Positions 1 to 7,357 of a stretch of 8,198 nt of DNA are shown in pieces (positions within the stretch are counted from its first letter, which is position 1; each line of letters starts with the position of its first letter). The notes below the pieces were generated by a model. The model saw only the letters and a list, made by a program, of their open reading frames with translations. It did no database searches and was not told the origin of the DNA. This DNA is from Bacteroidales bacterium (GTDB lineage: Bacteria > Bacteroidota > Bacteroidia > Bacteroidales > UBA932): assembly GCA_018433265.1 (NCBI GenBank), contig JAHDRO010000224.1, positions 1-8,198 on the forward strand. Reading direction: 5' to 3'. The translations under genes and the position numbers were made by a program.

Positions 1-1
1 T

Positions 2-505
2 GACGTTAATACAATGACAGTTGTTCAAAGGGTTTCCAATTCTCTTGACCTGAACAGACTGATTATTTTGACAAGCGGTGGTACAGCCTCCGCAAGTGAG
101 ATCATAGTTAACGGGTTCAAGCCTTTGATGAATGTACTTCAAGTTGGTCGTACAACTTATGGTAAACCGAATGGTATGTATGTTTGGTTTTATCCTGAAA
201 ATGAAGAACTCTATCCGGATTACGTCTTCCTTCCAGTTGCTTTTTACAGCGTTAACAGTCTTGGAGAAGGTGATTATGAGAACGGGATTGTGCCAGACCA
301 GCAACGTCCGGATGATCTATATCATGATTTTGGCCTTGAAGAAGACTGGCTTAAATCCTCCCTGACCTTTATTGCAACAGGATCATGGCCTTCAGTGCCG
401 GCAGTACTGCCCACAGCAGCGCCACAGTTCTCTGGTGCCAAAATTAAAATTGAAGAGGATTCTCCTAACTATGGCAAATATATAGACCATAAAAAACCAT
501 TATGA
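2..505 (+). CDS. S41-family (C-terminal processing) serine protease, 5'-truncated by the window edge
   Basis: This is the C-terminal part of a tail-specific, CtpA-like protease. The frame is open from base 2, so the Met codon at 14 is probably internal and the true start lies upstream. Counting that Met as residue 1, the motif SGGTASASE (residues 21-29) holds the likely nucleophile Ser26, and TYGK holds the likely general-base Lys51. Their 25-residue separation matches the Ser-Lys dyad of S41 enzymes. A GxYENGIVPD-type segment (about 86-96) is also typical of the family. The signal peptide or lipobox and any PDZ domain would be upstream and cannot be seen. The last 40 or so residues form a Pro/Ala-rich, then charged tail of unknown role. 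The stop overlaps the start of the next gene (ATGA), which suggests co-transcription. Family assignment is firm; the substrate is unknown. Confidence 0.88.
   Translation, partial: DVNTMTVVQRVSNSLDLNRLIILTSGGTASASEIIVNGFKPLMNVLQVGRTTYGKPNGMYVWFYPENEELYPDYVFLPVAFYSVNSLGEGDYENGIVPDQQRPDDLYHDFGLEEDWLKSSLTFIATGSWPSVPAVLPTAAPQFSGAKIKIEEDSPNYGKYIDHKKPL
502..505 (+). other. ATGA stop/start overlap coupling the S41 and M28 protease genes
   Basis: The TGA stop of the S41 gene (503-505) is interleaved with the ATG of the M28 gene (502-504). The preceding bases are A-rich with no purine-rich Shine-Dalgarno motif, so M28 translation probably depends at least partly on ribosomes finishing the S41 gene. 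The overlap is seen directly; coupling is inferred. Confidence 0.75.
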
Positions 506-2079
506 ATATTAGAGTAAAAGCCAAAGTCATTATGGTGTCTCTTTTTCTCCTCCCTATAATGACTATTGAATCTAAAGCCCAAAGAGACAGTATAGTCTCA
601 CGTATAATCGAAGAGGGTAAAAGTCACAACCTTACCATGGATCATCTCGACGTTTTAACCAATCGGATTGGAGGAAGAGTTTGTGGTTCAGACGCATATG
701 AAAATGCCACATTTTGGGCAGCCAATCTTTTCCGTAAATGGGGTCTGAATGTAATTGTTCAGGCTGTTGACACATTCCCTGTAGGATTTAACAGGGGTCC
801 ATGGTTTGGACGCATGCTGAGTGAAGATGGGTATGTACTTCATTTTGCAACGCCCTCCTACACGGCAGGAACCAAAGGCATCCAAAGAGGCCATGTTGTT
901 CTGGAACCAAAAACCAAAGAAGAATTTAACAGAATGAAAGGAAAGCTAAAAGGAGCGTGGGTTCTTATTACCGGAGAAAGCGACGGATTTCCTATTGATT
1001 ACTCCACATTTGCAGATGAGGAGAGACACAGGATTATTAAGGAAAATGAAGATATAGTAAAATATAATGACTCAATAAAACGTTGGAACGATAATAATCC
1101 TCGGAAAGAACAAAAGGAACTTAAACCTTTAAAAGATTCTCCGGCACTCTTCTACAAGGAGATGAGAGAGGCTGGTATACTTGGAATTATACAGTCTGCC
1201 AAGGTGCCACTAAGAGCGCTCTACGACAAGAAAAATCTTTTTCTAATGAGTTTCGATTCTCTTCCAACATGCCCAGATATAAAACTTGATGAAGAACAGT
1301 ATAATAATATTCTCAAAAAAGTAAAGGAAAGGAGATATTTTCAACTTGAATTTGATATTCGTAATCATTTTAAACCAGGCCCTGTTGTCGTACATAATGT
1401 TATAGGAGAGATTAAAGGAAGCGTATATCCTGATGAGTATGTAATGTGCGGAGGACATCTTGATTCCTATGATGTCGCCACAGGAGCTGTTGATTGTGGT
1501 TCAGGTGTAGCCCCGACATTAGAGGCAGCACGTCTGGTGGCTACTTCCGGAGCAAAACCAAAAAGGACTCTTCTTTTTTGTCTCTGGGCAGGTGAAGAAT
1601 TTGGTCTAAGAGGTTCAGAGTATTGGGTAAGAACCAATCCTGAAAAACTTGTTAAAATTTCCAACTATTTTAATCGTGATGGCGGACCAACTGTTACCAA
1701 AGGAATTACTGTGCCTGAAGCAATGTATGAGGATTTCAAAAAGGTTTGTGAACCGCTTTATTCAATAAATCCCGATTTTTCTTTTGAATTGAACAAGAGA
1801 ACTTCAAAACCTCGTCCTCTGCCTAAGACGGCCGGTGGATCGGATCATGCCCATTTTGCTATGAATGGAGTACCAACCATCAGTTTTGACAACGGAGATC
1901 CTAAAGGTTATGACTTTAATTACATGGAAATCTGGCATACTGAAAGAGACACATACAACATGAGCATCCCCGAATATATGAACCACACTTCAGTAGTGAC
2001 AGCAATAGTTATGTATAATCTTGGCAATCTAGATCATCTTCTCTCACGAGAAGGTTTATATGATCTCAATGTCAAGTGA
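502..2079 (+). CDS. Secreted M28-family zinc metallopeptidase, carboxypeptidase Q-like
   Basis: A 525-residue exported co-catalytic zinc exopeptidase, probably an amino- or carboxypeptidase acting on peptides in the periplasm or outside the cell. Residues 1-27 form a signal peptide ending in SKAQ. A protease-associated (PA)-like domain covers about 110-290 (GAWVLITG at 151-158, AGILGII at 224-230) and includes a highly charged insertion at about 165-212. The catalytic domain holds the full ligand set: His319 and Asp321 (GGHLDS), bridging Asp331, catalytic Glu365 with ligand Glu366 (WAGEEFG), Asp393 (NRDGGP), and His479 (WHTERDT); SDHAHF at 447-452 is a further family motif. The HLDSYDVxxGAVD layout, with 12 residues from His to Asp, resembles carboxypeptidase Q more than Vibrio aminopeptidase. 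Cys332 follows the bridging Asp where Asp or Asn is more usual. The start overlaps the S41 stop and has no Shine-Dalgarno sequence. The 3' end overlaps batE by 24 bases. Confidence 0.92.
   Translation: MNIRVKAKVIMVSLFLLPIMTIESKAQRDSIVSRIIEEGKSHNLTMDHLDVLTNRIGGRVCGSDAYENATFWAANLFRKWGLNVIVQAVDTFPVGFNRGPWFGRMLSEDGYVLHFATPSYTAGTKGIQRGHVVLEPKTKEEFNRMKGKLKGAWVLITGESDGFPIDYSTFADEERHRIIKENEDIVKYNDSIKRWNDNNPRKEQKELKPLKDSPALFYKEMREAGILGIIQSAKVPLRALYDKKNLFLMSFDSLPTCPDIKLDEEQYNNILKKVKERRYFQLEFDIRNHFKPGPVVVHNVIGEIKGSVYPDEYVMCGGHLDSYDVATGAVDCGSGVAPTLEAARLVATSGAKPKRTLLFCLWAGEEFGLRGSEYWVRTNPEKLVKISNYFNRDGGPTVTKGITVPEAMYEDFKKVCEPLYSINPDFSFELNKRTSKPRPLPKTAGGSDHAHFAMNGVPTISFDNGDPKGYDFNYMEIWHTERDTYNMSIPEYMNHTSVVTAIVMYNLGNLDHLLSREGLYDLNVK
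2031..2066. terminator. Imperfect inverted repeat at the convergent gene junction, possible bidirectional boundary
   Basis: AGATCAT (2031-2037) pairs with ATGATCT (2060-2066), and CTTCTC (2038-2043) pairs with GAGAAG (2048-2053) around a TCAC loop. The result is 13 base pairs interrupted only by a one-sided 6-base bulge (2054-2059). It sits inside the last codons of the M28 gene and spans the end of batE, exactly where transcripts from both strands must stop or collide. Neither side has an immediate U-tract, so it is not a classical intrinsic terminator. The pairing is observed; the function is a guess. Confidence 0.35.
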
Positions 2080-2811
2080 AGATACCCAGCCTTGTCTCCC
2101 GTCGGCTAGCTCAATTTTTTTCCATTCTCCTATCTCATCAAGTAATGAAACTTTTGTCCCTTCATGAAGGATGAAAAGAGTGTTTCCTGAATTATCTGGA
2201 GAACTTTTTATTGTACTTACAGGTTTCATGATTATTGCAGTGTCCTTGAGATTATAAACATGTTTCTGACTCCAGGAAAAATAGATTGATATACAGAAAA
2301 AGAGTAAAAAGACCATTGATGCAAAGAAAGAGCCCTTTCTGACTCTTGATGTCGGTCCATATTTAAAAAGCAAAAGAAAAAGAGCAACACCGGCCAATAA
2401 AACAAGAGCAATATATGCCCAAACATCTGACGAAAAAGAATAATTAAGGCTTTTTATCCATGTATTAAGAATAAAATCAGGAACTTCCTCTATTCTATCC
2501 AATGTAAATTCTCTGGCTAATTGCACATTGTTAAGAGCATCTTTGTCTGAAGGGTCCAGTTTGAGAGCTCTCTCGTAATAAAGAATGGACTTACCTATCT
2601 GTTTCAATTTAAAATATGTATTGCCCATGTTATAATAGAGAGCAGGTGAAGCATATCCCGATTCTTCAATTTTCTTGAAACCGGCCAAGGCATCTTCATA
2701 ATTTGCCTTAGAATAGTTGTTATTGGCTTCAGTCCACAATTCCTTGGGAGACTGACCAAAGGATGCTAGATAAAAGAATATTAAAATATTTAGAAGAAAT
2801 ATCCGTTTCAT
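2056..2811 (-). CDS. batE: BatE: TPR and SH3-like membrane protein of the aerotolerance operon
   Basis: The last gene of the operon, 251 residues. It has a signal peptide (1-20, ending SFGQ), then two TPR-like units (about 22-55 and 56-89, with YYNMGNTYFKL and YYERALKLDP), a membrane segment at 131-149, a short basic loop (SRVRKG), a second membrane segment at 162-180, and an SH3b-like C-terminus (about 190-250, including GEWKKIELADGRQGWV). The basic loop between the membrane segments places TPR and SH3 parts in the periplasm. TPRs usually bind partner proteins, and SH3b domains often bind peptide or cell-wall ligands, so an adaptor role is plausible but untested. It starts 3 bases after batD with GGAGG placed 8 bases before the ATG. 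Its last 8 codons, including the stop, lie over the 3' end of the opposing peptidase gene. Confidence 0.88.
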   Translation of the reverse strand: MKRIFLLNILIFFYLASFGQSPKELWTEANNNYSKANYEDALAGFKKIEESGYASPALYYNMGNTYFKLKQIGKSILYYERALKLDPSDKDALNNVQLAREFTLDRIEEVPDFILNTWIKSLNYSFSSDVWAYIALVLLAGVALFLLLFKYGPTSRVRKGSFFASMVFLLFFCISIYFSWSQKHVYNLKDTAIIMKPVSTIKSSPDNSGNTLFILHEGTKVSLLDEIGEWKKIELADGRQGWVSSLDIEII

Positions 2812-2814
2812 TGA

Positions 2815-4635
2815 CTAAACCTCCAATTCTGAAATTAGTTTTATTGCTCTTTTATAATTACTGCTCATCTCTGGTTTATCCTGATCAGGTGCAAATCTTG
2901 CATATTCGCATGTGTCAATTAACGAGATTAATTCATCAATATGTTCCTTGCTTACAGATTTTGCTTGTAGAGATTCAGCAATATTTTCCCTTGAAAGTTC
3001 AGCCATTGAAAGGTTAAGCTTATCTGAACAGTAACCAAGTATGGCTCTATGCAACTCCTCAAAGAAAGCACTATAAAGATTCTGTTTCATAAGACTCTCT
3101 GCTACATTAAGTCTGGCTCTGGCAACCTTAAGCGCTCTTCTGTTCTTAACTCCAGCAATATCTCTGTTTCTCTCTATTCTCTTTGATAAAAATTTATCCA
3201 TTGCAAAATAAGCTATCACGATCAATATTAAGAATACGAAAAACGGAAAAGAGCCAAAAAAGAAGTGATTGGCTCTTGTCAAACCTGAGACACCTGTGCG
3301 AATATAACGGACATCATTTCCAATACTTTTTACAGACTGTTTATTAATACCCATTGGGAGTGATGCAACAGAAGAAGCCGTTCCCTCAACTGCCTGGCCA
3401 ACTCTTAAAATCAGTTTGCCAGAATTAAGAGTTTTATACTTATGAGCTGAAATATCATAGTAACTGAATTCAACGGGACCTATTTCAAACACTCCGGCTC
3501 CCCTCGGAATAACAGGGTATTCAAACACTTTGGTTCCGGAATTTCTTGCTCCAGGCCCACTAGTGTTATCTGAAATTTTTGTATCATAAACCTCAAAGTC
3601 AGCAGGAAATTCAATTTTAGGAGCATCAATTAAATTAAGATTGCCTGAGCCACTGATAGAAACTATGAGTGATACAGCTTCATTTGCATTAACAGAATCT
3701 CTTGTCAGTTTCACAGACATTTTGAAGTCACCAACTCCACCAGCAAAAGAGGCAGGAGCTCCAGCTGGAAGAGGTGCAACATTTACCTGAATAGAAGGGG
3801 CTTTTACTCTTTTCTTTACAACTTGATAAGAATCAAAGAAATCATCAAAAATAGATCTGGAAACCCCGGAAGAAACTCTTACCTGAACAAGACAAGTCAT
3901 CTCTGAAGGGTCTATAATAAGATTACCTGTTTGTTGCGGAATTAAGAGATATCTTCTCAAAACTGCAGCATTATATATCTTACCGTTAACACTCTCTCTT
4001 GTAAATTCAATATTTGAAGGAGTATCTATCTCCTGACTCCAGAATCCGTTGAATGAAGGAAACTTAACATTTTCAAATCCGGCTAAAGGCACTTTTGTAT
4101 AAAGTTTGAGCGTTGCAACAAGAGTCTCTCCCTTAACCACCTTCCCCTTGCTGACACTCATTTTCATAAAAATATCGTCTGAAGAGATAGAAGTACCGCT
4201 TGATGAAGTTGCATTTCCCAAAGGAGCTGATGCAGATGAACCTTCTCCTTTAACCACCTCAATAGAAACGGGATTAGTATGATAAACCTTCCCGCTAATT
4301 GTCACAGAAGCAGAAGGTATGGAAAACGTTCCTGTACTTTTGGGTTGAAGGATAAAAGTATAGCTCACCTGATAACTGTCAGTTCTCTTTCCGTTAATTA
4401 TCTGAGTGCTGGTCATCGTCGATGTAGATGGTCCGGCCAATACATCAAAATCCTTAAATTCAGGCGGATTGAAATTGGACGGCTCACCTGTCGCAGTAAA
4501 AACAAGTCTGAAATTTTCGTCCAACCCTACTACTTTCGGAACATCGACAGTGAATGCTGCCTGTGCCCAGACAGCTATCGACGTGAGTAAGGCTCCGAAA
4601 AGCAGTATTATCTTTTTTGATAGGTTAACTTCCAT
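2815..4635 (-). CDS. batD: BatD: periplasmic beta-rich membrane protein of the aerotolerance operon
   Basis: A 606-residue protein of the BatD oxygen-tolerance family, at the family's usual length. A signal peptide (1-26, ending AVWAQA) leads into a long Ser/Thr/Val/Pro-rich beta-type region (27-445). It contains repeated patterns of the form YxFILQPKSTGTFSIP (93-108) and YPVIPRGAGVFEIGP (373-387), as in Ig-like modules. One membrane segment (about 458-477) is followed by a strongly basic stretch (481-508), then a helical cytoplasmic tail (508-606). This tail resembles that of the gene leading the operon. The gene starts 12 bases after batC with an AT-rich leader and no Shine-Dalgarno motif. 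BatD proteins are thought to work with the VWA proteins BatA and BatB in the envelope; the molecular activity is not known. Confidence 0.92.
   Translation of the reverse strand: MEVNLSKKIILLFGALLTSIAVWAQAAFTVDVPKVVGLDENFRLVFTATGEPSNFNPPEFKDFDVLAGPSTSTMTSTQIINGKRTDSYQVSYTFILQPKSTGTFSIPSASVTISGKVYHTNPVSIEVVKGEGSSASAPLGNATSSSGTSISSDDIFMKMSVSKGKVVKGETLVATLKLYTKVPLAGFENVKFPSFNGFWSQEIDTPSNIEFTRESVNGKIYNAAVLRRYLLIPQQTGNLIIDPSEMTCLVQVRVSSGVSRSIFDDFFDSYQVVKKRVKAPSIQVNVAPLPAGAPASFAGGVGDFKMSVKLTRDSVNANEAVSLIVSISGSGNLNLIDAPKIEFPADFEVYDTKISDNTSGPGARNSGTKVFEYPVIPRGAGVFEIGPVEFSYYDISAHKYKTLNSGKLILRVGQAVEGTASSVASLPMGINKQSVKSIGNDVRYIRTGVSGLTRANHFFFGSFPFFVFLILIVIAYFAMDKFLSKRIERNRDIAGVKNRRALKVARARLNVAESLMKQNLYSAFFEELHRAILGYCSDKLNLSMAELSRENIAESLQAKSVSKEHIDELISLIDTCEYARFAPDQDKPEMSSNYKRAIKLISELEV
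2820..2824 (-). promoter_or_regulatory. Shine-Dalgarno sequence of batE
   Basis: The plus strand reads CCTCC, giving GGAGG on the coding strand 8 bases before the batE ATG, inside the last codons of batD. It confirms the start choice and is stronger than anything before batB, batC or batD. Confidence 0.6.
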
Positions 4636-4647
4636 ATATTAAATACT

Positions 4648-5355
4648 TTACCAATTTTTTTCCTTTTGTCTTTCTTGAAAGACCTTTGCCTTTTCTTTCT
4701 TCACTTTATCCTGAGTCTCCTTCTCTTGATTCTGAATTGCCTGAAGCATCTGTTCTGCAGTTTGAGGAGTTATTTTTGGCGGAGACTGTTGATTCTGATT
4801 TTGGTCTTTGTTCTGATCTTTATTTTGGTCTTTATCGTTCTGATTCTTGTCCTTATCTTTGTCTTTATCCTTATTTTGATCCTTATCTTGATCTTCGTTG
4901 TCCTTATTTTGGTCATTGTTTTTCTGCTGATTCTTCAGCATCTTCTGGGCATATGCAAGATTTGCTTTAGTTTCCATGTCATTGGGATTGATTCTCAACG
5001 AGTTTTTGTAAGCATCAACTGCTTCCTGATACTTTTTTTGTGCCAGATTGAAATTTCCCAAATTATGATAAGCCGCAGATTTCAGCTCTTTGTCATCAAC
5101 AGAATCGGCAATCTTCATCATTAACTTTTCCGCTTCTTCAGGTTTGTTGAGTCTGTACATTGTATTGCTGAGATTATAGGCAGCTTTTGTAGATTTTGGA
5201 TTTTTTTCCAAAGCTCTTCTGTATTCCAATTCAGCATCCTGATACTTGCCTTTTTCATAAGAGGCATTACCCTGTCTGACTTTCCATTTGTCAGCCTGCC
5301 CCCATGAAACTGAGTATAAAAATAGAAAAAGAATAGTTAAAATTTTACCTCTCAT
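4648..5355 (-). CDS. batC: BatC: periplasmic TPR protein with a Lys/Asp/Gln/Asn-rich linker
   Basis: A 235-residue TPR protein between batB and batD. A signal peptide (1-20, ending VSWGQ) is followed by TPR units at about 22-55, 56-88 and 94-127 (NASYEKGKYQDAELEYRRAL; AAYHNLGNFNLAQKKYQEAV). Next comes a low-complexity stretch of almost only Lys, Asp, Gln and Asn (142-190), then a short conserved-looking segment (ITPQTAEQMLQAIQNQE, 195-211) and a basic helical C-terminus. The post-linker segment is predicted helical and may be a docking element. No membrane anchor is visible beyond the signal peptide, so it is probably a soluble periplasmic adaptor. It starts 7 bases after batB behind a weak GAGAGA motif. 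Bat-family TPR proteins are thought to assemble with each other and with the VWA members; this is inferred here from context. Confidence 0.88.
   Translation of the reverse strand: MRGKILTILFLFLYSVSWGQADKWKVRQGNASYEKGKYQDAELEYRRALEKNPKSTKAAYNLSNTMYRLNKPEEAEKLMMKIADSVDDKELKSAAYHNLGNFNLAQKKYQEAVDAYKNSLRINPNDMETKANLAYAQKMLKNQQKNNDQNKDNEDQDKDQNKDKDKDKDKNQNDKDQNKDQNKDQNQNQQSPPKITPQTAEQMLQAIQNQEKETQDKVKKEKAKVFQERQKEKNW
4786..4932 (-). repeat. Degenerate coding repeat for the KDQN-rich linker of BatC
   Basis: Roughly 49 codons are drawn nearly all from Lys, Asp, Gln and Asn, in short units such as KDQN and KDKD. Synonymous codons vary throughout (GAT and GAC, AAA and AAG, AAT and AAC, CAA and CAG), so the DNA is not a clean tandem repeat. 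This argues for an old array kept for its protein composition and not a recently slipped microsatellite. The linker is expected to be disordered and strongly hydrophilic. Confidence 0.75.
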
Positions 5356-5362
5356 GTCTCTC

Positions 5363-6364
5363 TCATTTAAAAAGATTCTTCCCTTTCCTGTTTACTATTA
5401 AAAAGTCAAGGATAAATAAAACAAGAGCAATGGCAAAGAAATACATGTATTGCTCGTCAAAATCTTCAAATACAACAGATTTATATGTTTGTTTTTCCAA
5501 ATTATGTATTCTTTCGACAACTGCATCAAGTCCAAAATCGCTGTTACCGGCTTTAACATAAACACCTCCACCGGCCTTTGCTACCTCAACAAGTGTTCTT
5601 TCATCCAACTTTGAGACAACCATATTTCCATCTTTATCCTTCAAAAATCCACCTTCAGGCAGCGGTATAGGTTTACCTTCAGGGGATCCTATACCAATTG
5701 TATATACTTGTATCCCAAGGCTATTTGCGTTTTTTGCTGCCTCTATAGGGTCATCTTCGTGATTTTCTCCATCAGTAATCAAGATAATTGCCCTGCTGTT
5801 TTTACTGTCCTGACTAAAACTTTTTATACATGTGTTAATAGCATCTGCCATGGCTGTTCCTTGAACAGGCACAGAATTAGTATTAATACTGTTAAGAAAC
5901 ATCTTTGCTGAAACATAATCTGTAGTTACAGGAAGTTGAACAAAAGCTTGTCCGGCAAAAACAACAAGTCCTATCCTGTCTTCCTTCATTTTGTCCACTA
6001 AACGCGAAATTGCAAGTTTGGCTCTTTCAAGCCTGTTTGGTGAATAATCTTCTGCAAGCATGGAGTTGGAAACGTCGAGAGCAATAATTATTTCTACTCC
6101 CTTAGTTTCAACCTCTTTTATCTTGGCTCCTAACTGTGGTCTTGCAAGACCGATTACAAAAAAGAAAAATGCTATAGAATATATCGAAAGTTTTATCCAT
6201 CCTCTACTTTTGGAAGCCTTAGGAATAAGGTCCTTGATTGTAGATGAGTTGCCAAAACGCTCTATTCTCTTTTTCCGACTCCTTCTCATCATAGCATAAG
6301 CTATGAAAAGAATTGGAATTAGTAAAATCAGCAGTAAAAATTGTGGTTGTGCAAACTGTAACAT
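5363..6364 (-). CDS. batB: BatB: membrane-anchored von Willebrand factor A protein
   Basis: A 333-residue VWA protein. The N-terminus (QFAQPQFLLLILLIPILF) gives a membrane segment at about 8-26. A strongly basic loop (27-57) and a second segment at 56-74 follow, then the VWA domain from about 90 to 285 and a last membrane segment at 306-325. The metal-ion-dependent adhesion site is intact: DVSNS (Asp97, Ser99, Ser101), Thr170 in GTAMAD and Asp198 in ITDGEN. The loop PIPLPEGGFLKDKDGNMV (232-249) is the kind of insertion seen in BatB and absent from BatA. The basic loop should be cytoplasmic, which puts the VWA domain in the periplasm. The gene begins 4 bases after batA, with only an AGGA very close to the ATG. 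Metal-dependent binding of a protein partner is the expected role; the partner is unknown. Confidence 0.93.
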   Translation of the reverse strand: MLQFAQPQFLLLILLIPILFIAYAMMRRSRKKRIERFGNSSTIKDLIPKASKSRGWIKLSIYSIAFFFFVIGLARPQLGAKIKEVETKGVEIIIALDVSNSMLAEDYSPNRLERAKLAISRLVDKMKEDRIGLVVFAGQAFVQLPVTTDYVSAKMFLNSINTNSVPVQGTAMADAINTCIKSFSQDSKNSRAIILITDGENHEDDPIEAAKNANSLGIQVYTIGIGSPEGKPIPLPEGGFLKDKDGNMVVSKLDERTLVEVAKAGGGVYVKAGNSDFGLDAVVERIHNLEKQTYKSVVFEDFDEQYMYFFAIALVLFILDFLIVNRKGKNLFK

Positions 6365-6368
6365 GTTC

Positions 6369-7355
6369 CTAAGCTATTCTTCTGGTTATTAACAATCCTG
6401 TCAATATCTCCAATGCAATTGCAATAAGAGCTATCCAAGCAAATGTCATAAAAAGTTCCTTATATATTGGGAATGAATCAACTGCTATCTTGCTTTTTTC
6501 CATTTTATTAATCTCCCCATAAATCTCAAGCAGTTTTGTATTGTCAGTAGCCCGAAAATATCTGCCACCTGTTTCCTCTGCAATCTGTTTAAGGAGAGGT
6601 TCGTCTATTTCAACTTTAACCTGTTGTATTTCAACTCCAAACGGAGTCATGACAGGATATGGTGCCATTCCCATTGCTCCTACACCGATTGTGTATACAC
6701 GGATTCCATAAGTCTTGGCAATTTCGGCAGCCATAAGAGGAGAAATCTCTCCTCTGTTGTTTACTCCATCTGTAAGTAAAATAATTACCCTACTCTTTGC
6801 CTTGGAATCCTTAAGTCTGGCTACAGCCGTTGCAAGTCCGTTTCCAATCGCCGTCCCGTCCTCTATAAGACCCGTCTCAACCTCCTTCATCATATTGATC
6901 AAAGTAGCTCTGTCAGTAGTTAGAGGGCATTGAGTAAAACTTTCACCTGCAAAGACTACTATGCCCATTCTATCACTAGGTCTCTGTGCAATGAACTCAA
7001 TTGCAATATCTTTTGCCGCACTTATTCTGTCAGGTTTAAAGTCCCTGGCCAACATACTGGTAGAAACATCAATAGTTAAAATAATATCTATCCCCTCTGT
7101 ATCGACTTTCTCCACATTGCTGGAAGAACGAGGCCGAGCAATTGCCAGAATAATCATTGAGAGAGCTATGACTTTAAAAATGAAGGGCAGATGTCTCATC
7201 GCTTTTTTTACTCTTCCTCCTCTTCCCATCCATGGTTCTGTGACAGATACTCTCAATGCAGGAGAGACCCCTTTGATTTCTCTCCAAATATACAGAGCAA
7301 TCAACGGTATTAATATTAACTCCAAATAGAGTAATTCGGGATATTCAAAAAACAT
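6369..7355 (-). CDS. batA: BatA: membrane-anchored von Willebrand factor A protein
   Basis: A 328-residue VWA protein related to BatB. It has an N-terminal membrane segment (about 9-26), a basic loop (REIKG to KKAMRH, 25-55), a second segment (56-74), the VWA domain (about 85-285) and a C-terminal membrane segment (303-321) with a short basic end. MIDAS residues are complete: DVSTS (Asp96, Ser98, Ser100), Thr168 in DGTAIGNG and Asp196 in LLTDGVNN. The segment ARPRSSSNVEKVDTEGIDI just before the domain is characteristic of BatA and BatB. Positive-inside reasoning places the VWA domain in the periplasm. It starts 2 bases after the preceding gene, behind AGGAGAG placed 7 bases upstream, which supports the ATG chosen. 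BatA proteins are usually encoded downstream of a MoxR ATPase that may act on such VWA partners; that gene is not in the window. Confidence 0.93.
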   Translation of the reverse strand: MFFEYPELLYLELILIPLIALYIWREIKGVSPALRVSVTEPWMGRGGRVKKAMRHLPFIFKVIALSMIILAIARPRSSSNVEKVDTEGIDIILTIDVSTSMLARDFKPDRISAAKDIAIEFIAQRPSDRMGIVVFAGESFTQCPLTTDRATLINMMKEVETGLIEDGTAIGNGLATAVARLKDSKAKSRVIILLTDGVNNRGEISPLMAAEIAKTYGIRVYTIGVGAMGMAPYPVMTPFGVEIQQVKVEIDEPLLKQIAEETGGRYFRATDNTKLLEIYGEINKMEKSKIAVDSFPIYKELFMTFAWIALIAIALEILTGLLITRRIA

Positions 7356-7357
7356 AA

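Noticed and set aside
14..16. ATG as a real start for the S41 protease.
   Set aside because: The frame is open upstream to the window edge, and only the C-terminal catalytic part of the family is present after it, so the Met is internal.
1467..1664. Minus-strand open frame opposite the M28 catalytic region.
   Set aside because: It is a shadow of the conserved metallopeptidase motifs on the plus strand, with no signal of its own.
2088..2121. A possible plus-strand terminator after the M28 gene: AGCC/GGCT pairing followed by seven T.
   Set aside because: The stem is only 4 base pairs with a 12-base loop and lies wholly inside batE, where the T run encodes Lys codons. It is too weak to call.
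4651..4659. A T-run next to the batC/batD gap that could suggest a terminator.
   Set aside because: It is part of the last batC codons, has no stem before it, and lies in the middle of an evident operon.
4666..5124. A plus-strand reading frame of 152 codons opposite batC, very rich in Leu, Ile, Val and Phe, looking like a membrane protein.
   Set aside because: It is the antisense of the KDQN linker: codons for Lys, Asp, Gln and Asn read backwards as Leu, Ile, Val and Phe. It has no independent family features, and batC on the other strand is clearly real.
6961..7329. Plus-strand open frame of 122 codons opposite batA.
   Set aside because: It is antisense to the VWA domain and membrane segments of batA, and its hydrophobic look comes from the opposite strand.
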